Assembly: GCA_964513365.1 (NCBI GenBank)
Contig: CAZEMH010000015.1
Coordinates: 1-12,239 of the forward strand
Reading direction: 5' to 3'
Origin: DAOVIY01 sp964513365
GTDB lineage: Bacteria > Patescibacteriota > Minisyncoccia > UBA6257
Length of the DNA: 12,239 nt
Shown here in pieces: positions 6,263 to 12,239 of the stretch; positions within the stretch are counted from its first letter, which is position 1, and each line of letters opens with the position of its first letter. A program made the translations under genes and the position numbers. A model generated the notes under the pieces. The model did not search any database. It saw only the letters and a program-made list of their open reading frames with translations, and was not told the DNA's origin.

Positions 6263-6742
6263 TTATTTTGTATGCTTTCCCAATTTATTTACTCCAGCTA
6301 AAGCAACAGCCAAGGCATCTGCAATATCATCAGGCTTTGGCAATGTTTCTAAAGAGAAAAAACATTGAACTGTTTTTTGCACGTCTTTTTTATTTGCTCT
6401 GCCATAACCTATAAGATTTTGTTTTATTTCAAGTGGGGTTAATTCAATATATTTTAAATGGTTTTTTTGAATAATTAAGATAATAACGCCTCTAGCTTCG
6501 CTAATACTCATAACAGTTTTGGCATTTTTAAAGAAAAAGATTTTTTCTATAGCAACTATTGATGGCTTGTGTTTTTTTATCAAGGCATTGAGGCTTTTAG
6601 CAATTATTTCTAGCCTTTGTCCTTGGGTTTGTTCTAGTATTTCTAAACACCCATAGTCTATTGGTTTTATATTTTTTCTTCCAACTCGAAGAAAAGCCCA
6701 TCCAATTCGAGTTGTCCCTGGATCAATGCCTAGAATTATCAT
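6263..6742 (-). CDS. ruvC: Holliday junction resolvase RuvC
   Basis: This endonuclease cuts four-way DNA junctions symmetrically during recombination and fork repair, acting as a dimer. At 159 residues it is slightly shorter than the E. coli protein (173). The acidic metal-binding set is complete: D7 in G-I-D-P-G-T-T-R-I-G-W, E66 in V-A-I-E-K-I-F-F, and D139/D142 in the closing D-D-I-A-D-A-L-A-V-A-L helix. G-R-A-N-K-K-D-V-Q (114-122) is the conserved basic loop. The ATG overlaps the yebC stop by one base (TAATG), indicating translational coupling. The usual partners ruvA and ruvB are not next to it; a PBP gene occupies that place. Confidence 0.96.
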   Translation of the reverse strand: MIILGIDPGTTRIGWAFLRVGRKNIKPIDYGCLEILEQTQGQRLEIIAKSLNALIKKHKPSIVAIEKIFFFKNAKTVMSISEARGVIILIIQKNHLKYIELTPLEIKQNLIGYGRANKKDVQKTVQCFFSLETLPKPDDIADALAVALAGVNKLGKHTK

Positions 6743-7467
6743 TATATTAAATCAGCATTAGAATAAATTTCTTCAACATCATCATGTTCATCTAAAGCAT
6801 CGAATAGGTTTTCTAATTTATTCTTAATTGCTTTATCAGCAATAGCTATTGTTTGTTGACTAATGAAATCAAGTTCAGTTTTAACAATATCCTGATCTGT
6901 TTTTTTCTCAAGAAAATCTTTGATTGAGAGAATATTTTTGGGGTTTGTATAGATTATTATTTGATCATCATCTTCTTTTATTTCTTCTGCTCCATTTTCA
7001 ATAACTTCTAATGAGATATCATCATTCCAAAATTTTTTAGGAAGAGTAATTTTTCCAGATTCTTTAAACATCCAACGCACGCTTCCAGTGTCTGCCATTT
7101 TAGCATCATGTTCTTGGAGAAGATGTCGTAGTTCTGCCAATGTGCGATTTTTATTATCTGTAATAGCGTGGATTAAAAGAGCTGATCCACCTGGGCCATA
7201 GGCTTCATAGAAAACCTCGTCAAGTTTTTTCCCATCATCCATTTCGCCAGAACCTCTACTTATAGCCCTTTCAATGTTTTCTTTCGGCATTCCAAACTCT
7301 TTTGCCTTTTCAACAGCCATTTTTAATTTCGAATTAGACTCTATATTACTCCCGTCTCTTGCTGCTACAGTAATCAGAGCTGTTAATTTTGAAAAAGCCT
7401 TGGCTCTTTTCGGATCCTTAACAGCTTTTTGGTATTTTACTTTAGACCATTTTGAATGTCCTGACAT
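6742..7467 (-). CDS. yebC: YebC/TACO1-family protein
   Basis: Members were long annotated as transcriptional regulators. The mitochondrial homologue TACO1 is a translational activator, and bacterial YebC proteins have been linked to translation through proline-rich stretches. The 241 residues fit the family. The start M-S-G-H-S-K-W-S-K-V-K is the family hallmark. D-P-K-R-A-K-A-F-S-K-L (18-28), the G-M-P-K-E-N-I-E-R-A-I block (59-69) and Y-E-A-Y-G-P-G-G (87-94) are also conserved. The adjacency to ruvC is common across bacteria. It heads the yebC-ruvC-PBP operon, divergent from pheS, and has no visible Shine-Dalgarno sequence. The gene is intact. Confidence 0.95.
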   Translation of the reverse strand: MSGHSKWSKVKYQKAVKDPKRAKAFSKLTALITVAARDGSNIESNSKLKMAVEKAKEFGMPKENIERAISRGSGEMDDGKKLDEVFYEAYGPGGSALLIHAITDNKNRTLAELRHLLQEHDAKMADTGSVRWMFKESGKITLPKKFWNDDISLEVIENGAEEIKEDDDQIIIYTNPKNILSIKDFLEKKTDQDIVKTELDFISQQTIAIADKAIKNKLENLFDALDEHDDVEEIYSNADLI

Positions 7468-7490
7468 AATACTAAATTTTTATCTATTTT

Positions 7491-7519
7491 ATTGTATAAT
7501 TTTTTTCACTTTTTCGCAA
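7491..7519 (-). promoter_or_regulatory. Putative sigma70 promoter for yebC-ruvC-PBP
   Basis: On the minus strand TTGCGA (7519-7514) is 17 bp from TACAAT (7496-7491). A start near 7484 leaves a leader of about 17 nt before the ATG at 7467. The -35 lies in the 12-mer TTCTTGCGAAAA (7522-7511), identical to that at the dnaA promoter. Confidence 0.55.
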
Positions 7520-7546
7520 GAATAACTTTTTATCATTAATTTTTGC

Positions 7547-7575
7547 TTGAAAAAATGGGTATTTTAGAGTAAAAT
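7547..7575 (+). promoter_or_regulatory. Putative sigma70 promoter for pheS-pheT-gyrB
   Basis: TTGAAA (7547-7552) and TAAAAT (7570-7575) are separated by 17 bp. A start near 7582 gives a leader of about 22 nt containing AAGAGG (7585-7590), a good but distant (13-nt) Shine-Dalgarno match before the ATG at 7604. The leader is too short for a T-box or attenuator. Confidence 0.55.
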
Positions 7576-7603
7576 TAATTACAGAAGAGGTAAAGAGTAT
7601 ACA

Positions 7604-8626
7604 ATGGATTTAAATCAATTGAAAAAAGATGCTGAAACAGGCATTTCTTTAATCAAAAACACATCAGATTTAGAAAAATGGCGCATTAAATATTTGGGGA
7701 GAAAAAGTGCCCTTTCTTTATTTTTTAATTCTTTATCAAAATTACCCATAAAGGAAAAGAAGAAACGAGGGCAAAAAGCCAATGCAATTCGTCAACTTTT
7801 TTCTTCTTTGTATGAAAAAAAGAAAAATGATTTAAAAAGCAATTTATCTTTTTCTTCTAATTTTATTGACATTACGCAGCCTGGTGAGAGAATTCGTCAA
7901 GGGCATCTTCATCCTTTGACATTAATTTTGAATGATATAATTAATTCTTTCCAAAAAATGGGTTTTTCTATTATTGAAGGGCCTGAAATTGAAACAGAAT
8001 ATTATAACTTTGATGCTTTAAATATTCCTGCTGAACATCCTGCCAGAGAAATGTGGGATACGCTTTGGGTAAAATCAGATGTTAAAAACCAGAAATCGAA
8101 GATGTTACTAAGAACACATACCAGCCCAATGCAGATTCGTTTTATGGAAACTAATCAACCCCCTTTTCGTATAATTGTCCCTGGCAAATGTTTCCGCTAT
8201 GAAGCAACTGACGCATCTCATGAAATTCAATTCCATCAAGTAGAAGGATTAATGGTGGGGGAGGATATTAGTTTATCTAATTTTAAAGCCATAATTGAAG
8301 AAGTAGTAAAAGATATTTTTAAACAAAAAGTTTTGGTTCGTTTTAGGCCAAGCTATTTTCCTTTTGTGTCTCCTGGAGTTGAAGTGGATATTAAAATGAA
8401 GTCAAAAGCCAAAGGGCAAAAGTCAAAAGTGAAAGATGAATGGTTGGAAATAATGGGCGCAGGTATGGTTCATCCAGATTTATTTAAAAGAGCTGGTTAC
8501 GCAACTAATCGTTGGCAAGGGTTTGCTTTTGGGCTTGGCGTTGAAAGGATTGCTATGATTAAATACCATATTAACGACATTAGATTATTTTTCAGTCCGG
8601 ATATAAGATTTTTAGAACAATTTTAG
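7604..8626 (+). CDS. pheS: Phenylalanine-tRNA ligase alpha subunit
   Basis: This is the catalytic subunit of the heterotetrameric PheRS, which charges tRNA-Phe. At 340 residues it has typical length. An N-terminal coiled-coil tRNA-binding arm spans about 1-85. The class II core includes H-P-A-R-E-M-W-D-T (145-153), motif 2 F-R-Y-E-A-T-D-A-S-H (197-206), F-P-F-V-S-P-G-V-E-V (252-261) in the phenylalanine pocket, G-A-G-M-V-H-P (285-291), and motif 3 with G-L-G-V-E-R-I-A-M (310-318). Two lysine-rich surface insertions (157-166 and 265-277) interrupt otherwise conserved blocks and look repeat-derived. The TAG stop is 3 bp before pheT. It is the first gene of a pheS-pheT-gyrB operon. Confidence 0.97.
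   Translation: MDLNQLKKDAETGISLIKNTSDLEKWRIKYLGRKSALSLFFNSLSKLPIKEKKKRGQKANAIRQLFSSLYEKKKNDLKSNLSFSSNFIDITQPGERIRQGHLHPLTLILNDIINSFQKMGFSIIEGPEIETEYYNFDALNIPAEHPAREMWDTLWVKSDVKNQKSKMLLRTHTSPMQIRFMETNQPPFRIIVPGKCFRYEATDASHEIQFHQVEGLMVGEDISLSNFKAIIEEVVKDIFKQKVLVRFRPSYFPFVSPGVEVDIKMKSKAKGQKSKVKDEWLEIMGAGMVHPDLFKRAGYATNRWQGFAFGLGVERIAMIKYHINDIRLFFSPDIRFLEQF
8400..8434 (+). repeat. Five-unit heptamer repeat in pheS
   Basis: Five consecutive 7-bp units read AGTCAAA, AGCCAAA, GGGCAAA, AGTCAAA and AGTGAAA. Because 7 is not a multiple of 3, the frame shifts from unit to unit, giving K-S-K-A-K-G-Q-K-S-K-V-K at residues 266-277. A related, more decayed stretch lies at 8072-8104. Confidence 0.75.
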
Positions 8627-8629
8627 ACT

Positions 8630-10684
8630 ATGAAATTTTCATATAACTGGTTAAAAGATTTATTAAAGTTTAAAGAATCGCCTGAAGAATTGGCAGATAT
8701 TTTAACAATGCATTTTGCAGAAACAACAGTTAAACATTGTGGCAGAAGGATTATTTTAGATGTAGACCTTTTATCTAATCAGGTTGCTGAAGCTTCGGGT
8801 CATTTGGGCTTGGCTCGGGAGATTGGGGCAATTTTAGAAAAAAAGTTTATTTATCCTAAAATTAATTTAAAAGAAAAGAATTTAGTTGCTAAAGAGCTTT
8901 TGGATATTAAAATAAAAAGTCCAAATTGCAATTGTTATTCAGTAAGAATAATTCAGGGGGTAAAAACAAAAGAATCGCCAAAATGGTTGAAAGAGGCATT
9001 AGCTGATTGTGGCGTGCGTTCAATTAATAATATTGTAGATTCTGCTAATTATGTAATGTTGGAAACAGGGCAACCTCTCCATTCTTTTGATTTTGATAAA
9101 ATTTGTTTTAAGTCAACAGCTTCTGATAAAAAAGAAATAATTGTAAGGCAAGCTAAAAAGAATGAAAAAATTACAACGCTAGAAGACGAGGACTATGAGT
9201 TAAATGAAGACATAATGGTTATTGCTGATAACAAGAATTTATTAGCTCTAGCTGGAATAAAGGGAGGAAAAGAATCCGGTATTAGTAAAAATACAACAAA
9301 TATAATATTAGAGGGCGCTAATTTTAACGGGGCTAATATTAGATCCAGCTCAAAAAAATTAGGATTAAGGACTGATGCTTCATGGAGGTTTGAACATAAT
9401 CTTCCTTTTAATTTAACTGGCTATGCTGTTGATCGTTTATCTCAGTTAATTCAGGAAGTAGCTGGCGGGAATATATTAAAAGGTAGAGTGGAGCAAGGTA
9501 TTTTAAAAGAAGAAAAAATATTGATTCCTATTAAATGGGAGAATTGGGAAAAGTTTTTAGGATGGTCAATCACAAAAAAGGAAATTGTTCATTATCTTTC
9601 TCTTTTAGGGTTTTCTCTTAAACAAAAGAAGGACTATCTTTTAATTACTCCGCCATGTTTTCGAAATGATATAAGAATAAAAGAAGATGTGATGGGAGAA
9701 GTAGCTCGTTTGTATGGAATTAATAAGATAGATTCTATTATTCCTAAGGAAGTTTTATCCATTCCTCTACAGAATGAGTTTTTTGAATTTCGAAAACAGA
9801 TAAAAGACTGGCTCAAAGGATATAATTTGGAGGAAGTGTATAATTATTCTTTTATATCAGAACAAGATAAAAATATTTTACATAATAAATGGCAACAGAA
9901 GCTTGTTGAAATAGAAAATCCAACCAGTGCTTTGACTAAATATCTGCGCCCAACCCTTTTAATTGGTTTTTTAAAGAATATAAATTACAATTTTCGTTTT
10001 GTTGATAAAATTAAATTTTTTGAAATAGGTAAATTTTATCTTAGGGATAGAAAGAGCTTAAAAGAATGTTTCGTTCTTTCAGGGATTTTAGCTCAAAAGG
10101 AAAAATCTAATAATGATTCCATATTGTTCTATAAAGCAAAAGGGATTATAGAGGATTTGTTTAGTAAATTTGGGATAGATAAAGATAATTATAATTTCAA
10201 ACCATTAGAAGGTACTGAGTACTCACTTTTATTAGAACAAGGGGCAGTAATTTATAAAAACAAAGATTTAATTGGTGTAATAGGAAATCCAAGGAGGAAT
10301 TTATTAAAAGAATATGACTGCGAAGGAAATTCAATCTTTTGGGAAATTAAGCTTTTGCCGTTGTTGGAGATTATTAAAGAGGAAAGGGAATTTCAACCAC
10401 TTCCAAAATATCCCGCGATTATCAGAGATATATCTTTTATTATTCCGCAGAATATTTTAATAGATAAAATATTAAAGGTTATTCAAGATGTTTCTCCATT
10501 TAATCTTGAGGATGTGGATCTATTTGACGTGTATATGGGAAAAAATCTTCAATTAGGCACTAAAAGTTTGTCTTTTCATTTAACTTTTCGCTCTAAGGAT
10601 CATACATTAAAAAACGAAGAAGTTGATAAAGAAATGAAAAAGATTTACAAGGCCTTAGAAAATATTGGGGCAGAAATACGATAA
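8630..10684 (+). CDS. pheT: Phenylalanine-tRNA ligase beta subunit, short form lacking the OB/EMAP domain
   Basis: This is the structural and editing subunit of PheRS. It has 684 residues, against about 780-800 in most bacteria. The start M-K-F-S-Y-N-W-L-K-D-L matches family N-termini, but after L-T-M-H-F-A-E-T-T-V-K (25-35) it passes directly to L-D-V-D-L-L (43-48). The roughly 100-residue tRNA-binding OB (EMAP-like) domain is missing, with no frame disruption. The B3/B4 editing region (about 95-290) has I-N-N-I-V-D-S-A-N-Y-V (132-142) and G-Q-P-L-H-S-F-D (147-154). A B5 domain (299-372) has P-P-C-F-R-N-D-I-R (341-349). The anticodon-binding FDX-ACB domain (about 590-684) includes Y-P-A-I-I-R-D-I-S-F (594-603). 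It lies 3 bp after pheS, and gyrB starts 1 bp after its stop. Confidence 0.96.
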   Translation: MKFSYNWLKDLLKFKESPEELADILTMHFAETTVKHCGRRIILDVDLLSNQVAEASGHLGLAREIGAILEKKFIYPKINLKEKNLVAKELLDIKIKSPNCNCYSVRIIQGVKTKESPKWLKEALADCGVRSINNIVDSANYVMLETGQPLHSFDFDKICFKSTASDKKEIIVRQAKKNEKITTLEDEDYELNEDIMVIADNKNLLALAGIKGGKESGISKNTTNIILEGANFNGANIRSSSKKLGLRTDASWRFEHNLPFNLTGYAVDRLSQLIQEVAGGNILKGRVEQGILKEEKILIPIKWENWEKFLGWSITKKEIVHYLSLLGFSLKQKKDYLLITPPCFRNDIRIKEDVMGEVARLYGINKIDSIIPKEVLSIPLQNEFFEFRKQIKDWLKGYNLEEVYNYSFISEQDKNILHNKWQQKLVEIENPTSALTKYLRPTLLIGFLKNINYNFRFVDKIKFFEIGKFYLRDRKSLKECFVLSGILAQKEKSNNDSILFYKAKGIIEDLFSKFGIDKDNYNFKPLEGTEYSLLLEQGAVIYKNKDLIGVIGNPRRNLLKEYDCEGNSIFWEIKLLPLLEIIKEEREFQPLPKYPAIIRDISFIIPQNILIDKILKVIQDVSPFNLEDVDLFDVYMGKNLQLGTKSLSFHLTFRSKDHTLKNEEVDKEMKKIYKALENIGAEIR

Positions 10685-10685
10685 T

Positions 10686-12239
10686 ATGAATAAATCTGCA
10701 AAAAAAACTGAAAAAATGAAAAAATCTCTTGTTAATATGGAGGAAAATTCTTATTCAGCTAAAGATATTTATGTCTTAGAGGGATTGGAGCCAGTTCGCA
10801 GAAGACCTGGCATGTATATTGGATCTACTGGAGTAGATGGCCTTCACCATCTTATTTGGGAAGTTGTAGATAATTGTATAGATGAAGCAATGGGTGGTTA
10901 TGCTAAGAATATTAATGTTGAGATATTAAAGGAAAACAGGGTTGCAATAACAGATGACGGAAGAGGAATTCCTGTAGACATTCATAAAAAAACAAAAAAA
11001 TCAGCATTGGAAACCGTGATGTGTACTTTGCATGCTGGTGGAAAATTTGGAGGAAAATCTTATAAAGTGGCTGGTGGATTGCATGGAGTTGGAATTTCTG
11101 TAGTAAACGCTCTTTCAACATATTTGCAAGCAGAAATTTGTCGCGACGGGATATTATATAGCCAGGAGTATAAAAAAGGCAAACCGACAACAAAGTTAAA
11201 AAAGATAGGCAAATGCGACAAGCCAGGAACAAAAATTATTTTTGAACCAGACCCAGAAATTTTTAAAGAAATTAAATTCGATACAAAAAAGATATTAGAC
11301 CATTTAAGGCAGCAGGCATATCTTACATCAGGAACCACAATTAAATTTAAAGATTACAGAAACGGTGCTATTATCCCTTCTTATACTTTTTATTTTGAGA
11401 GCGGAATTATTACATTGGTTAAATATTTGGCAAGAAATACCCATTATTTAACTAATAATGTTTTTTACACAAAACAAGAAAAAGAAGGAATTTTAGTTGA
11501 AGTTGCCTTGCTTTATACAGATGATTCTGAGAGCACAGAAAAAGCTTTTGCTAACAATATCCATACCCCAGAAGGAGGGATGCATCTAACTGGTTTTAGA
11601 TCTGCACTGACAAGAACTTTAAATGATTATGCCAAGGAGCAGGGAATTTTTAAGAACGGAGATATTGGTTTTGCTGGTGAGGATACTAGGGAAGGATTAG
11701 TAGCGGTGATAAGCGTAAAACTAAGAGAGCCCCAATTTGAAGGACAGACAAAGGCAAAATTAGGAAATCCAGAAGCGCGAACTGCTGTAGAACAAGTTAT
11801 AGGAGAGAATTTTAGAGAATTTTTAGAAATTAACAAAGAAGATGCTAAAAAGATTCTGGAAAAATCTTTGTTAAGTGCTCGGGCACGACAAGCAGCTAAA
11901 AAAGCTCGGGAAAATATTCTTAGAAAGGGAGTTTTAGAAGGGATGACTTTACCCGGGAAATTAGCTGATTGTATTTCGAAAAATGCAGAAGAATCCGAAT
12001 TATTTATAGTTGAGGGAGATTCTGCCGGAGGTTCGAGCAAGATGGGAAGAAACAGAAATACACAAGCGATTCTTCCTTTAAAAGGCAAGATTTTAAATGT
12101 AGAGAAAAGCCGTTTTGACAGAATGATGACATCTGATGAAATAAAAGCATTAATCGTGGCTTTGGGCACAGCAATAAGTGAAGATTTTAATATTGATAAA
12201 CTTCGTTATCATAAGATTATTATAATGACTGACGCAGAT
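10686..12239 (+). CDS. gyrB: DNA gyrase subunit B (3' end beyond window)
   Basis: This is the ATPase subunit of gyrase, which with GyrA introduces negative supercoils. The 518 codons present cover the GHKL ATPase, transducer and start of the TOPRIM domain. Visible motifs are E-V-V-D-N-C-I-D-E-A (59-68), D-D-G-R-G-I-P (90-96), L-H-A-G-G-K-F (115-121), G-G-L-H-G-V-G (130-136) and the QTK loop F-E-G-Q-T-K. The TOPRIM E-G-D-S-A-G-G begins at E443, and the window ends in T-D-A-D, the start of the DxD metal site. The first ATG is 1 bp after the pheT stop and gives a lysine-rich extension. ATGs at 10716 and 10737 are in-frame alternatives, the last giving a more standard N-terminus. Motifs fit GyrB better than ParE, though a lone type II enzyme could do both jobs. 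Confidence 0.95.
   Translation, partial: MNKSAKKTEKMKKSLVNMEENSYSAKDIYVLEGLEPVRRRPGMYIGSTGVDGLHHLIWEVVDNCIDEAMGGYAKNINVEILKENRVAITDDGRGIPVDIHKKTKKSALETVMCTLHAGGKFGGKSYKVAGGLHGVGISVVNALSTYLQAEICRDGILYSQEYKKGKPTTKLKKIGKCDKPGTKIIFEPDPEIFKEIKFDTKKILDHLRQQAYLTSGTTIKFKDYRNGAIIPSYTFYFESGIITLVKYLARNTHYLTNNVFYTKQEKEGILVEVALLYTDDSESTEKAFANNIHTPEGGMHLTGFRSALTRTLNDYAKEQGIFKNGDIGFAGEDTREGLVAVISVKLREPQFEGQTKAKLGNPEARTAVEQVIGENFREFLEINKEDAKKILEKSLLSARARQAAKKARENILRKGVLEGMTLPGKLADCISKNAEESELFIVEGDSAGGSSKMGRNRNTQAILPLKGKILNVEKSRFDRMMTSDEIKALIVALGTAISEDFNIDKLRYHKIIIMTDAD

Noticed and set aside
7468..7603. T-box riboswitch or Phe-rich leader peptide upstream of pheS.
   Set aside because: The predicted leader is only about 22 nt, and no T-box sequence, Phe-codon run or terminator hairpin is visible in this spacer.
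8630..8790. Frameshift or pseudogene as the reason for the short PheT.
   Set aside because: The frame is continuous, the N-terminal residues match the family and all later domains are intact, so a clean domain loss fits better.
10912..11338. Two overlapping minus-strand frames of 92 and 106 codons.
   Set aside because: They are antisense to conserved gyrB sequence and show no start context or known motif.
11627..12169. Long open frame of 180 codons on the minus strand.
   Set aside because: It is antisense to gyrB, whose ATPase, transducer and TOPRIM motifs are clear on the plus strand. The antisense product is serine- and phenylalanine-rich with no recognisable motif.
1..12239. Alternative genetic code with UGA read as an amino acid, as in some CPR groups.
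   Set aside because: All conserved proteins are complete under the standard code with tryptophan as TGG. Absence of TGA stops in ten genes is compatible with low GC alone.
1..12239. CRISPR array, tRNA or rRNA genes, insertion sequences, toxin-antitoxin or defence modules.
   Set aside because: No regularly spaced repeats, cloverleaf sequences, transposase motifs or unexplained gene-sized gaps were seen. The non-coding stretches are short and are accounted for by promoters and the origin.

Overview
The window is a low-GC, gene-dense bacterial segment around a chromosomal replication origin. The gene set and style suggest a Patescibacteria/CPR lineage, probably Parcubacteria. Pointers are compact genes, a PheT lacking its usual tRNA-binding insertion, a DciA-like (DUF721) ORF straight after dnaN, no recF, and a bifunctional penicillin-binding protein with a C-terminal Ig-like domain. 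This placement is inference from gene content and protein features, not from a phylogeny. The standard genetic code fits: all conserved genes are intact, nine of ten visible stops are TAA, one is TAG and none is TGA.

Layout. Positions 1-491 (minus strand) hold the first codons of a probable yidC, then rnpA and rpmH. Positions 492-680 form a divergent promoter region with two DnaA boxes between an rpmH and a dnaA promoter. dnaA (681-2051) is followed by a 286-bp spacer rich in DnaA boxes that ends in a 57-nt run of pure A/T running into the dnaN start. I read the two spacers as a bipartite oriC flanking dnaA. dnaN and a DciA-like gene follow to 3781. They meet a convergent minus-strand operon yebC-ruvC-PBP1A (7467 down to 3787) with a 5-bp gap. 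A strong palindrome inside the 3' end of the PBP gene probably terminates the dnaN-dciA transcript. A 136-bp divergent promoter region (7468-7603) then drives pheS-pheT-gyrB to the right; gyrB runs off the window.

How the genes work together. DnaA opens the origin, DciA would help load the replicative helicase, DnaN clamps the polymerase and GyrB (with GyrA elsewhere) removes positive supercoils. RuvC resolves Holliday junctions. RnpA, L34, YebC and PheST serve tRNA maturation and translation. The PBP builds peptidoglycan.

I found no mobile element, CRISPR array, defence system or plainly new multi-gene system. The points worth a second look are the helically phased DnaA half-sites, a 12-nt motif shared by the dnaA and yebC promoters, the antisense-embedded terminator, heptamer-repeat insertions in pheS, and the shortened PheT.
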